A DNA stretch of 64,000 nt from Azosocius aquiferis (GTDB lineage Bacteria; Pseudomonadota; Gammaproteobacteria; UBA6186; Azoamicaceae). Numbering within the stretch: position 1 is the first letter of the stretch; each line of letters begins with the position of its first letter. The notes below the pieces were generated by a model. That model made no database searches and was not told the origin of the DNA. It worked only from the letters and a program-made list of their open reading frames with translations. A program made the translations under genes and the position numbers. This document shows, one piece after another, positions 1 through 7,817 of the stretch. The stretch is from positions 124,001 through 188,000 of the forward strand of contig DAWERO010000001.1 of NCBI GenBank assembly GCA_043390185.1, in the 5' to 3' direction.

Positions 1-2
1 AT

Positions 3-548
3 TATTTTATATCATCAAATTTATTTGATATTTATTATGATAATTTTTTAAGTTATATAATTTGTGGATTTGTTGTAAATTTTAGATTCTTAATTAATAA
101 GAATAATAAAAAAATTTATTCTTTTTTGATAGAAAGTATGGGATATTATCATGAAATTTTTTGTAATGATTTAAATAATATGTCTTTTTATAAAAAAGGA
201 AATCTTGTTGTATGTTATGTAAAATGTATTAAAGATTTATATTATAAGAATTTTAAACTTTATGTTCTTAAAATAAAAAAATTAGATGAATTGAGATTTT
301 TTTATGTAATATATGTTCAAATATATATAAATTATAAATTTGTTAATAATGAATTTTTGAGAATATTATTTCATGTTATTTTTTTATATAAAAATGGAAA
401 GACTCATGTTTATATAATTAATAAATTTTATGATAAAATTTTAACTTTTAAATTAAATAATAATTATTTAATTAAGCCTTATATTGATTTTGTTGAAAAA
501 ATGAAATCCTTTTTGGCTGTACAAAATGTTATTATTTATTATAAATAA
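3..548 (+). CDS. Unknown protein, 5' end outside the window
   Basis: The reading frame is open from the left edge of the window to a TAA at 546-548, so the start lies upstream; a TTG at 126 and an ATG at 138 are internal codons of this frame. About 181 residues are visible. The protein is rich in Ile, Lys, Asn and Tyr, with no obvious membrane segment or signature motif. The last 90 residues alternate beta-like stretches and end in a helix. This is only loosely reminiscent of ABC-transport auxiliary (PqiC-like) proteins, and that is a weak guess. It is not recN, the usual neighbour of grpE in pseudomonad-like genomes. The next gene, grpE, starts 51 bases downstream on the same strand. I do not recognise it. 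Confidence 0.6.
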   Translation, partial: YFISSNLFDIYYDNFLSYIICGFVVNFRFLINKNNKKIYSFLIESMGYYHEIFCNDLNNMSFYKKGNLVVCYVKCIKDLYYKNFKLYVLKIKKLDELRFFYVIYVQIYINYKFVNNEFLRILFHVIFLYKNGKTHVYIINKFYDKILTFKLNNNYLIKPYIDFVEKMKSFLAVQNVIIYYK

Positions 549-599
549 AAATTATTTTTTTTTAAGTATTATTTTTTATTGAGAGGTATTATTAGTTTT

Positions 600-1187
600 A
601 TGAAAAATGAATTAAATAATGATAATGAAGAATTTTTTTTTTTAAATTTTAATGATTTAAAAAATATAGATTTTAATTTTTTGAAAAAAATTTTTATTAT
701 TCAGGAAAAAAAAAATATTGATTTGGAAATAAAAAATTTAAATTTTTCTAATAAATTGAAAGAATTAAATGATTTATTATTTAGAATTAAAGCTGATTTT
801 GAAAATTTTAAAATAAGATCTAAAAAGGATTTAGAAAATTCTTATAAACATAACATGGATGTATTTATTAAAGAATATATTAATATTATAGATCATTTAG
901 AGCATGGTTTATATTCTTGTAAAGAAATAAGTGATAGTAAAGTTTTAATTATATATAAGGGTTTAGAATTAACTTATAAATCATCTATAATTTTATTGAA
1001 AAAATTTGGTGTAGATGTAATTGATCCTAAAAATGAGAAATTTAATCCAATAAATCATGAAGCTATTACTATAGTAGAAGATAAAAATTATCCTCATTCA
1101 ACAGTTATTGATGTTTTACAGAAAGGTTATATTATTCATGATAGAATTTTAAGGCATGCTAAGGTTGTTGTTTCTAAATCTTGTTAA
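600..1187 (+). CDS. grpE: Nucleotide exchange factor GrpE
   Basis: GrpE releases ADP from DnaK and acts as thermosensor of the Hsp70 cycle in the cytoplasm. At 195 residues it has the family layout: an acidic and Asn-rich N-terminus, a long coiled-coil helix (about residues 35-80), a four-helix segment, then the C-terminal beta domain with the family pattern F-N-P-x-x-H-E-A and the ending G-Y-x-x-x-x-R-x-L-R-x-A-x-V-x-V. The ATG at 600 is chosen over the upstream in-frame TTG at 579 because a GAGAGG ribosome-binding site (581-586) lies before it and the homology begins after it. It precedes dnaK by 94 bases that hold a heat-shock-type promoter. Confidence 0.95.
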   Translation: MKNELNNDNEEFFFLNFNDLKNIDFNFLKKIFIIQEKKNIDLEIKNLNFSNKLKELNDLLFRIKADFENFKIRSKKDLENSYKHNMDVFIKEYINIIDHLEHGLYSCKEISDSKVLIIYKGLELTYKSSIILLKKFGVDVIDPKNEKFNPINHEAITIVEDKNYPHSTVIDVLQKGYIIHDRILRHAKVVVSKSC

Positions 1188-1205
1188 ATAAAAAATTTTT
1201 TTTAA

Positions 1206-1232
1206 TTGAAATAATATAATATGTCCCCATTA
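1206..1232 (+). promoter_or_regulatory. Sigma32-type heat-shock promoter before dnaK
   Basis: A TTGAAA at 1206-1211 is followed, 13 bases later, by CCCCATTA at 1225-1232. This closely matches the E. coli RpoH consensus (CTTGAAA, 11-16 bases, CCCCATnT). A run of four C residues is rare in this AT-rich DNA, so chance is a poor explanation. It lies in the 94-base gap between grpE and the dnaK start at 1282. Only one in-frame position of the -10 consensus deviates. Confidence 0.75.
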
Positions 1233-1281
1233 TTATTATGATGTTGAATATTTTATGTTTATCAAAGAAGGATATAACAAT

Positions 1282-3186
1282 ATGTCAGATACTATAATTG
1301 GAATTGATTTAGGAACTACAAATTCTTGTGTAGCAATTTTAGAAAATGGTGTTCCTCGTGTTATTGAAAATAGTGAAGGAGATAGAACTACTCCTTCTAT
1401 TGTTGCTTATACTGATAATAATGAAAAATTAGTTGGTATTGTTGCTAAAAATCAACGTGTAACTAATCCTAAAAAAACTTTTTATGCAATAAAAAGATTA
1501 ATTGGTAGAAAGTATAATGATTCTGTTGTTCAAAAAGATAAAGATATGGTGCCATATGATATTGTTGAAGCGAAAAATGGTGATGCTTGGGTAGAAATTA
1601 ATGGTAGTTTAGTTTCTCCTCAACAAATTTCTTCTGAAATTTTAATTAAAATGAAAAAAACAGCTGAAGATTATTTGGGATTTTCTGTTAAATCTGCTGT
1701 TATTACTGTACCAGCATATTTTAATGACTCTCAAAGGCAAGCTACAAAAGATGCTGGAAAAATAGCTGGATTGGATGTCAAAAGAATTATTAATGAACCA
1801 ACAGCAGCTGCTTTAGCTTATGGAATGAGTAAAAAACAGGGTAATTCTGTAATAGCTGTTTATGATTTAGGAGGTGGAACTTTTGATATTTCTATTATAG
1901 AAGTTGCAGAAGTTGATGGTGAACATCAGTTTGAAGTTTTATCTACTAATGGTGATACTTTTCTTGGAGGTGAAGATTTTGATTTATTAATAATAAATCA
2001 TTTAGTTGAAGAATTTAAAAAGGATACTGGAATAGATTTAAAAAAAGATTCTATAGCTCTTCAAAGATTAAGAGAAGCAGGAGAAAAATTAAAAATAGAA
2101 TTATCTTCTCGAGATCAATCTGAAATTAATTTACCATATATAACTGCTGATAGAAGTGGTCCTAAACATTTACATTTAAAATTAACTAGAAGTAAGTTAG
2201 AATCTTTAGTTGATAATTTAATTGTTAAAACTTTAGAGCCTTGTAGATTAGCTTTAATTGATGCTGGAAAAACTGTATCTAATGTTGATACTGTTATATT
2301 GGTAGGTGGGCAAACAAGAATGCCTAAAATATTTGAAACTGTTAAAGAATTTTTTAAAAAAATTCCTAAAAAAGATGTTAATCCTGACGAAGCTGTTGCT
2401 ATAGGAGCTGCTATTCAAGGAGGGGTTTTATCTGGTGCTATTAAAGATGTATTATTATTAGATGTTATTCCTTTATCATTAGGTCTTGAGACTATGGGTG
2501 GAGTTATGACTAAATTAATAGAAAAAAATACTACTATTCCTATAAAAAAAACTCAAATATTTTCTACTGCCACTGATGGTCAAACAGCTGTTACTATTAG
2601 AGTTTTTCAAGGAGAAAGACAACAAGCATCGTCTAATAAATTTCTTGGTGAATTTGATTTAACAGATATTCCTTCAGCACCTAGAGGTATGCCACAAATA
2701 GAAGTTTCTTTTGACATTGATTCTAATGGAATACTTAGTGTAACTGCTAAAGATAAATCTACTGGAAAAGAGCAAAATATTTTAATAAAAGCTTCTAGCG
2801 GTTTATCAAAAGAAGAAATAGAAAGTATGATTAAACAAGCTGAACTTCATTCAGAAGAAGACAAAAGATTTAGTGAATTAATATCTTCTAAAAATAATGG
2901 AGAATCGTTAATTCATTCTGTTGAAAAAACCTTAAAAGAATTTTCAAATAAAATACAAGTAAATCAAAAAAAAGATATTGAAATTTGTATTAATAATTTA
3001 AAAGATTCAATTAAATTAAATAATAAAATTGATATAGATTCTAAAATAGAATCTTTGAGAGTTGTTTATTCTAATTTAACAAATAATTTGCAAAATGATA
3101 ATTCTTCAAATGATACAAAATCTAAAGATAATACTAAAGAAGATGTAGTTGATGCAGAGTTTGAAGAAATAAAAGATAAAAAATAA
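1282..3186 (+). CDS. dnaK: Chaperone DnaK (Hsp70)
   Basis: ATP-dependent Hsp70 chaperone working with DnaJ and GrpE. It is 634 residues, the normal length. The ATPase domain begins with G-I-D-L-G-T-T-N-S (residues 7-15), has the phosphate-2 loop D-L-G-G-G-T-F-D near residue 195 and the G-G-Q-T-R-M-P segment near 335. The substrate-binding domain follows, and the C-terminus keeps the acidic D-A-E-F-E-E-I tail typical of bacterial DnaK. The ATG at 1282 has an AAGAAGGA ribosome-binding site at 1265-1272; an in-frame ATG at 1255 is not supported by homology. G/C is visibly higher than in neighbouring genes, as expected for a highly expressed, conserved protein. Confidence 0.99.
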   Translation: MSDTIIGIDLGTTNSCVAILENGVPRVIENSEGDRTTPSIVAYTDNNEKLVGIVAKNQRVTNPKKTFYAIKRLIGRKYNDSVVQKDKDMVPYDIVEAKNGDAWVEINGSLVSPQQISSEILIKMKKTAEDYLGFSVKSAVITVPAYFNDSQRQATKDAGKIAGLDVKRIINEPTAAALAYGMSKKQGNSVIAVYDLGGGTFDISIIEVAEVDGEHQFEVLSTNGDTFLGGEDFDLLIINHLVEEFKKDTGIDLKKDSIALQRLREAGEKLKIELSSRDQSEINLPYITADRSGPKHLHLKLTRSKLESLVDNLIVKTLEPCRLALIDAGKTVSNVDTVILVGGQTRMPKIFETVKEFFKKIPKKDVNPDEAVAIGAAIQGGVLSGAIKDVLLLDVIPLSLGLETMGGVMTKLIEKNTTIPIKKTQIFSTATDGQTAVTIRVFQGERQQASSNKFLGEFDLTDIPSAPRGMPQIEVSFDIDSNGILSVTAKDKSTGKEQNILIKASSGLSKEEIESMIKQAELHSEEDKRFSELISSKNNGESLIHSVEKTLKEFSNKIQVNQKKDIEICINNLKDSIKLNNKIDIDSKIESLRVVYSNLTNNLQNDNSSNDTKSKDNTKEDVVDAEFEEIKDKK

Positions 3187-3201
3187 ATTTTAAGTGTTAT
3201 T

Positions 3202-4299
3202 ATGCCTAAAGAAGATTATTATAGCATTTTAAATGTTAATAAAAATGCTAATGAAGTAGAAATAAAAAAATCATATAGAAGGCTTGCTATGAAATATCAT
3301 CCTGATAGAAATAAGGGTGATATTTTAGCGGAAGAAAAATTTAAAAAAGTTAGTGAAGCTTATGATGTTTTATCAAATCCTGAAAAAAAAAAATTATATG
3401 ATACTTATGGTCACTCTGGTATAGATCCTAATACTTATTCTAGTAATGTAAATATGAATTTTAGTGATATATTTGGGGATATATTTGGAGATGTTTTTGG
3501 TTCTTCTAAAAAAGAAAAAAATAATAATAATAATGGAAATGATATATATTATAAATTAGATCTTACATTAGAAGAGGCTATTAATGGAACTAATGTTAAA
3601 ATAGGTGTTAAAACATTAGTATGTTGTAAAATTTGTAATGGATTAGGCACAAAAGGTGATGTACAAATTTGTAAAACTTGTAAAGGGTTAGGTAATGTAA
3701 GAATACAACAAGGTTTTTTTACTATACAGCAATCTTGTCCTAAATGTAATGGAGAAGGTAATATTGTAAAAGATTATTGTAAAAATTGTATGGGTGATGG
3801 TAGAATAGAAGAAAATGTTGTATTATCTGTAAAAATACCTTTAGGAGTTGATACTGGGGATAAAATACGATTAAATGGAAAAGGAGAAGCTGGGAAAAAA
3901 AATTCTCCTAGTGGTGATTTATATATAGAAATTAATATAAAAAAACATGATATTTATTTTAGAAAAAATATAGATTTGTATTGTGAAATTCCTATAAATT
4001 TTATTGTTGCTATTTTAGGTGGAATAATAGAAATACCTTTGTGGAATGAAAAAATTAAAATTAAGGTTCCCCCTGAAACTCAGACTGGTAAAATATTTAG
4101 ATTAAAAGGAAGTGGTATTAAATCTTTTAAAGGAGATGGGCCTGGAGATTTATATTGTACTGTAATTGTTGAAATTCCTATTAATTTAAATGAAGAACAG
4201 AAAAAATTATTAATAGATTTTGATAAGAGTACTAATATAGTTAAATGTTATCCTAAAATTAGTTTATGGGCTGAAACTGTTAAAAAATTTTTTAAATAA
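3202..4299 (+). CDS. dnaJ: Co-chaperone DnaJ (Hsp40)
   Basis: Stimulates DnaK ATPase and delivers substrates. The J domain carries H-P-D at residues 33-35. The usual Gly/Phe linker is poor in Gly and contains repeated D-I-F-G-D units and an Asn run. The zinc domain (about 140-205) has all four C-x-x-C-x-G-x-G modules, so both zinc sites should be intact. The C-terminal substrate-binding beta domains are present; length 365, near the usual 376. It starts 15 bases after dnaK, so the two are probably cotranscribed. In pseudomonad-like genomes dapB-carA-carB follow dnaJ; here greA follows directly, after an 80-base gap. Confidence 0.98.
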   Translation: MPKEDYYSILNVNKNANEVEIKKSYRRLAMKYHPDRNKGDILAEEKFKKVSEAYDVLSNPEKKKLYDTYGHSGIDPNTYSSNVNMNFSDIFGDIFGDVFGSSKKEKNNNNNGNDIYYKLDLTLEEAINGTNVKIGVKTLVCCKICNGLGTKGDVQICKTCKGLGNVRIQQGFFTIQQSCPKCNGEGNIVKDYCKNCMGDGRIEENVVLSVKIPLGVDTGDKIRLNGKGEAGKKNSPSGDLYIEINIKKHDIYFRKNIDLYCEIPINFIVAILGGIIEIPLWNEKIKIKVPPETQTGKIFRLKGSGIKSFKGDGPGDLYCTVIVEIPINLNEEQKKLLIDFDKSTNIVKCYPKISLWAETVKKFFK

Positions 4300-4378
4300 T
4301 TAAATTTTTATTATATATATATTTTTTTTTATTTTTTTTATGAAATTTTATTTCATATTTGTAAGGTTATAGAGAATA

Positions 4379-4858
4379 ATGAATAGAGTGCCAATGACTG
4401 ATCTTGGATCTAAAATTTTGAAAGAAGAATTGTTAATTTTAAAAACTCAAAAAAGATTAGAAGTTATAAATATAATATCTGATTCTCGTTTGCATGGAGA
4501 TTTAAAAGAAAATGCAGAGTATCATTCTGCTAGAGAACAGCAAGGTTTTATTGAAGGAAGAATACAAGAAATTGAATATAAATTGGTTAATTCTAATGTA
4601 ATTGATATATCTAAATTAAAAAATGAAGGTAAAATAATTTTTGGTGCAACAATTGATTTATTTAATTTAGATACTCATGAAAAGATAATTTATAGAATTG
4701 TTGGAGATGAAGAAGCTGATTTAAAATATAGAAAAGTATCTATAAATTCTCCTATAGCAAGATTTTTAATTGGAAAATATGAAAATGAAATAATAGATGT
4801 TGAAATTCCAACTGGAATTGTTACTTATAATGTTGTAAAAGTTTTTTATATTAATTAA
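4379..4858 (+). CDS. greA: Transcription elongation factor GreA
   Basis: Rescues backtracked RNA polymerase by stimulating transcript cleavage. The 159 residues cover the N-terminal antiparallel coiled coil, with the acidic tip seen as D-L-K-E-N-A-E-Y (about residues 41-48), and the C-terminal FKBP-like domain, with S-P-I-A-R-F-L-I-G-K near 130-139. Length is normal (158 in E. coli). Its TAA (4856-4858) is followed after one base by the rlmE start, so the two are coupled. It keeps its ancestral place upstream of rlmE-ftsH; yhbY, found here in many relatives, is not present. Confidence 0.97.
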   Translation: MNRVPMTDLGSKILKEELLILKTQKRLEVINIISDSRLHGDLKENAEYHSAREQQGFIEGRIQEIEYKLVNSNVIDISKLKNEGKIIFGATIDLFNLDTHEKIIYRIVGDEEADLKYRKVSINSPIARFLIGKYENEIIDVEIPTGIVTYNVVKVFYIN

Positions 4859-4859
4859 T

Positions 4860-5483
4860 ATGAATATTAATTTTAATAAAAAAAGTTGGATATTTAAACG
4901 TAAAAATGAGGAATTTTATTTAAAAGCTAAAAAATATGGTTATAGGTCAAGATCTGTATTTAAGCTTTTAGAAATACAAAATAAATATAAAATTTTTAAA
5001 AGCTGTATGAATATTATAGATTTTGGTTCACATCCTGGAGGTTGGAGTGAATTTGTTTATGAATGTATTTATGGTAATGGATATATATTATCTGTAGATA
5101 GAGTTATTATAGAAAGTATTTTTGGTGTAAATTTTATTAATGGTAATATAAATAATAAAAAATTTTTTAATGAAGTAGTTAATAAATTAGATAATATAGT
5201 TATTGATATTATAATATCAGATTTATCCCCTGATATAACTGGTAATAAAGTAATTGATATTTATAATGTTATTTATTTAGCTAACATTATTTTAATTTTT
5301 TCAAAAAAGATATTAAAGTTTAAAGGAAATTTGTTGATAAAGTTGTTTTATGGAGATGAATTCGATTTTTATATAAATGTTTTAAAAAATTATTTTTTAA
5401 ATATATATATAATTAAACCTAAAGCATCTATATTATCTTCATCAGAAGTATATGTTTTTGGTAAAAATTTTAGTATGATATAA
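4860..5483 (+). CDS. rlmE: 23S rRNA 2'-O-methyltransferase RlmE (FtsJ/RrmJ)
   Basis: Methylates the 2'-OH of U2552 in the A-loop of 23S rRNA, a late step of large-subunit assembly. The K-D-K-E catalytic tetrad is visible: K35 in S-V-F-K-L, Asp near 119 in I-S-D-L-S-P-D, Lys near 160 in L-I-K-L-F-Y-G, Glu near 194 in S-S-E-V-Y-V-F-G. The SAM-binding loop D-F-G-S-H-P-G-G-W-S precedes them, with His in place of the usual Ala. Length 207 is typical. The start ATG lies one base after the greA stop. ftsH follows 23 bases later, as in most gammaproteobacteria. Confidence 0.96.
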   Translation: MNINFNKKSWIFKRKNEEFYLKAKKYGYRSRSVFKLLEIQNKYKIFKSCMNIIDFGSHPGGWSEFVYECIYGNGYILSVDRVIIESIFGVNFINGNINNKKFFNEVVNKLDNIVIDIIISDLSPDITGNKVIDIYNVIYLANIILIFSKKILKFKGNLLIKLFYGDEFDFYINVLKNYFLNIYIIKPKASILSSSEVYVFGKNFSMI

Positions 5484-5484
5484 T
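5474..5484 (+). promoter_or_regulatory. Candidate extended -10 promoter for ftsH
   Basis: TATGATATAAT at 5474-5484 is a TG-n-TATAAT extended -10 element inside the last codons of rlmE. Transcription would begin near 5491, just at the AAGAGG ribosome-binding site of ftsH, giving a very short leader. The same 11-mer recurs before secG and infB, but also once inside tsaB, so chance matches occur in this composition. Confidence 0.35.
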
Positions 5485-5506
5485 TTTTTTTAAGAGGTTT
5501 AGTGTT

Positions 5507-7351
5507 TTGAGTGATTGGATAAAAAATTTAGTTTTATGGTCTGTTATAGGATTAATATTAGTTTCGTTATATAGTAGTTTTGGTAGTAGATATAATCAAT
5601 CTAGAAAATTAACTTATACGCAATTTGTAGATAAAGTACAAACTGGAGATATAAAAGAGATTACTATAGATAATAGATATATAACAGGTATGAATTATAA
5701 CGAAGAAACGTTTTCTACATATGCTCCTACAAAAATAAATTCATATATAATTGAAGAAGATTGGATTAAGAAGCATAAAATTGATGTTAAAGGTAAACCT
5801 CCTGAACAACAAAGTATGATAACTCATATTTTTATTAGTTGGTTTCCAATAATATTATTTATTGGTGTTTGGATATTTTTTATGAGACAAATGCAAGGTG
5901 GTGCTGGAGGAAAAGGAGCAATGACTTTTGGTAGAAGTCGAGCTAAATTGATAGGTGAAGATGATGTTAAAGTTACATTTGCTGATGTTGCTGGGATAGA
6001 TGAAGCAAAAGAAGAAGTTTCTGAATTGGTTTATTTTTTAAGGGAACCAGATAAATTTAGAAATTTAGGAGGTCGTATACCAAGTGGTGTTTTATTGGTT
6101 GGTCACCCAGGTACTGGAAAAACATTATTAGCTAAAGCAATTGCTGGAGAAGCAAAAGTACCTTTTTTTACTATATCTGGATCAGAATTTGTTGAAATGT
6201 TTGTTGGTGTTGGTGCTTCTCGTGTTAGAGATATGTTTGATCAGGCAAAAAAAAGAGCCCCTTGTATTATTTTTATAGATGAAATTGATGCTGTTGGTAG
6301 ACATAGAGGAGCAGGATTAGGTGGTGGACATGATGAAAGGGAACAGACTCTTAATCAATTATTAGTTGAAATGGATGGGTTTGAAGGAAATGAAGGTGTT
6401 ATAATCATTGCCGCTACAAATAGGCCTGATGTTTTAGATCCTGCTTTATTAAGACCTGGAAGATTTGATAGACAAGTTACTATAGGATTGCCTGATTTGT
6501 TGGGTAGAGAAAAAATTTTAAAAGTACATATTAGAAAAGTTCCAATTGATAAAAATGTTAATATAAAAATAATAGCCAGAGGAACTCCTGGTTTTACTGG
6601 TGCTGATTTAGAAAATTTAGTTAATGAAGCTGCCCTTTTTACTGCAAAGGATAATGAAACTTTAGTAAAAATGCATCAATTTGAAAAAGCTAGAGATAAA
6701 TTGCTTATGGGTGTAGAAAGAAAATCATTAGTAATGAGTGAAACAGAAAAAAAAATAACTGCTTATCATGAATCAGGACATGTTATAGTTGGATTAAATA
6801 TGCCAGAACAAGATCCTATTTATAAAGTTACAATTATTCCTAGATCTAATGCATTGGGTGTTACATTATTTTTACCGGAATATGATAGATATAGTAATAA
6901 TCGTACTTATTTAGAAAGTCAAGTGTCAGTTTTTTTTGGTGGTAGAATTGCTGAGGAACTCATTTTTGGAAAAGATAAAGTAACTATAGGTGCTTCAAAT
7001 GATATAAGTAGAGCTACTGAAATATGTAGAAATATGGTTACAAAATGGGGATTATCAGATATTATAGGTCCTATCACTATTGGTGATAATAATGAAGAGG
7101 TTTTTTTAGGACATCAAGTTACCAGGCAAAAAGGGATTTCTGAATATATTGCTAAACAGGTTGATGAAGAAATTAATTTACTTATTAATAAATTGTATAA
7201 TAAATCTAAATTAATACTTGAAAATAATATAGATAAACTTCATAAAATGGCTGAAGAGCTTTTAAAATATGAAACTCTTGATCATGATCAAATAAAATGT
7301 GTTATTGAAGGCAAAGAAGTTAAGCCACCTAAAGGTTGGGAAGATAATTGA
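5507..7351 (+). CDS. ftsH: ATP-dependent zinc metalloprotease FtsH
   Basis: Membrane-anchored AAA+ protease that degrades misfolded membrane proteins and regulators. It starts with TTG at 5507 after an AAGAGG site (5492-5497); the N-terminal alignment to E. coli FtsH supports this. Two membrane helices (about residues 8-25 and 106-127) flank the periplasmic part. The AAA+ module has Walker A near 198-205 written G-H-P-G-T-G-K-T (His replaces the first Pro of the usual G-P-P-G-T-G-K-T), Walker B F-I-D-E-I-D, and the second region of homology. The zinc site is H-E-S-G-H near residue 421. Length 614, slightly short at the C-terminus. It stops with TGA. folP and glmM, the usual next genes, are missing. 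Confidence 0.98.
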   Translation: MSDWIKNLVLWSVIGLILVSLYSSFGSRYNQSRKLTYTQFVDKVQTGDIKEITIDNRYITGMNYNEETFSTYAPTKINSYIIEEDWIKKHKIDVKGKPPEQQSMITHIFISWFPIILFIGVWIFFMRQMQGGAGGKGAMTFGRSRAKLIGEDDVKVTFADVAGIDEAKEEVSELVYFLREPDKFRNLGGRIPSGVLLVGHPGTGKTLLAKAIAGEAKVPFFTISGSEFVEMFVGVGASRVRDMFDQAKKRAPCIIFIDEIDAVGRHRGAGLGGGHDEREQTLNQLLVEMDGFEGNEGVIIIAATNRPDVLDPALLRPGRFDRQVTIGLPDLLGREKILKVHIRKVPIDKNVNIKIIARGTPGFTGADLENLVNEAALFTAKDNETLVKMHQFEKARDKLLMGVERKSLVMSETEKKITAYHESGHVIVGLNMPEQDPIYKVTIIPRSNALGVTLFLPEYDRYSNNRTYLESQVSVFFGGRIAEELIFGKDKVTIGASNDISRATEICRNMVTKWGLSDIIGPITIGDNNEEVFLGHQVTRQKGISEYIAKQVDEEINLLINKLYNKSKLILENNIDKLHKMAEELLKYETLDHDQIKCVIEGKEVKPPKGWEDN

Positions 7352-7384
7352 TAAATTTATTATTTTTATAATTTTGTTTTATTG

Positions 7385-7395
7385 TATGATATAAT
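7385..7395 (+). promoter_or_regulatory. Candidate extended -10 promoter for secG
   Basis: TATGATATAAT at 7385-7395 lies in the 78-base gap between ftsH and secG, 35 bases before the GTG start. It is a TG-n-TATAAT extended -10 element. No good -35 hexamer is seen at normal spacing, which is acceptable for extended -10 promoters. It would give secG, and perhaps the following tRNA-Leu, their own transcript after the loss of folP-glmM. Confidence 0.4.
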
Positions 7396-7429
7396 TATTA
7401 TACATATATAATAATTTGGAGTTTTTTTT

Positions 7430-7726
7430 GTGGACAAATTTATTTTTATTTTACATGTATTTTTATCTGTATGTATTATTATGATAGTTCTTATTCAAAA
7501 AGGTAAAGGAGCAGAAGCAGGTACTTCTATGGGAAATATTTCTGATAATTTATTTGGGACTAATAATTCTAATGTTTTTTTAGTTCGTTTGACTTTTTTT
7601 TTGTTATTTTTGTTTATAATGAGTAGTTTAATTTTAAACAAAGAAATTTCTTTAAATAAAAAAACTGTTGATTTTAATATTGATTTGTATACAAAAAAAA
7701 TAGATTATGAAAATTTAAATAAGTGA
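7430..7726 (+). CDS. secG: Protein translocase subunit SecG
   Basis: Small third subunit of the SecYEG channel. The GTG start at 7430 has a TTGGAG ribosome-binding site at 7416-7421. Two membrane helices are visible (about residues 3-21 and 50-68), separated by the conserved loop I-Q-K-G-K-G-A-E-A-G-T-S-M-G and N-L-F-G-T, diagnostic of SecG. Length 98, close to the usual 110. It stops with TGA eight bases before tRNA-Leu(GAG); the secG / tRNA-Leu(GAG) pair is an ancient gammaproteobacterial arrangement. SecA, SecD, SecF and YajC are also in the window. Confidence 0.95.
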   Translation: MDKFIFILHVFLSVCIIMIVLIQKGKGAEAGTSMGNISDNLFGTNNSNVFLVRLTFFLLFLFIMSSLILNKEISLNKKTVDFNIDLYTKKIDYENLNK

Positions 7727-7733
7727 TTTATTT

Positions 7734-7817
7734 GCCGATGTGGTGAAATTGGTATACACGCTGCCTTGAGGGGGCAGTGGCTTAATAGCTTTATCGGTTC
7801 AAATCCGATCATCGGCA
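7734..7817 (+). tRNA. tRNA-Leu(GAG)
   Basis: Full class II cloverleaf. The acceptor GCCGATG (7734-7740) pairs with CATCGGC (7810-7816), discriminator A at 7817. The anticodon stem CTGCC/GGCAG encloses a loop with GAG, reading CUY Leu codons. It has a long variable arm, and the T arm TCGG-TTCAAAT-CCGA. CCA is not encoded. Its place after secG matches E. coli leuU. The 3' end (7799-7817) overlaps the end of the antiporter gene on the opposite strand. Confidence 0.97.

Noticed and set aside
5507..7351. Recoding of TGA as Trp (as in several tiny symbiont genomes)
   Set aside because: TGA ends ftsH, secG, infB, rbfA and nhaD at the expected protein lengths, and Trp positions use TGG.
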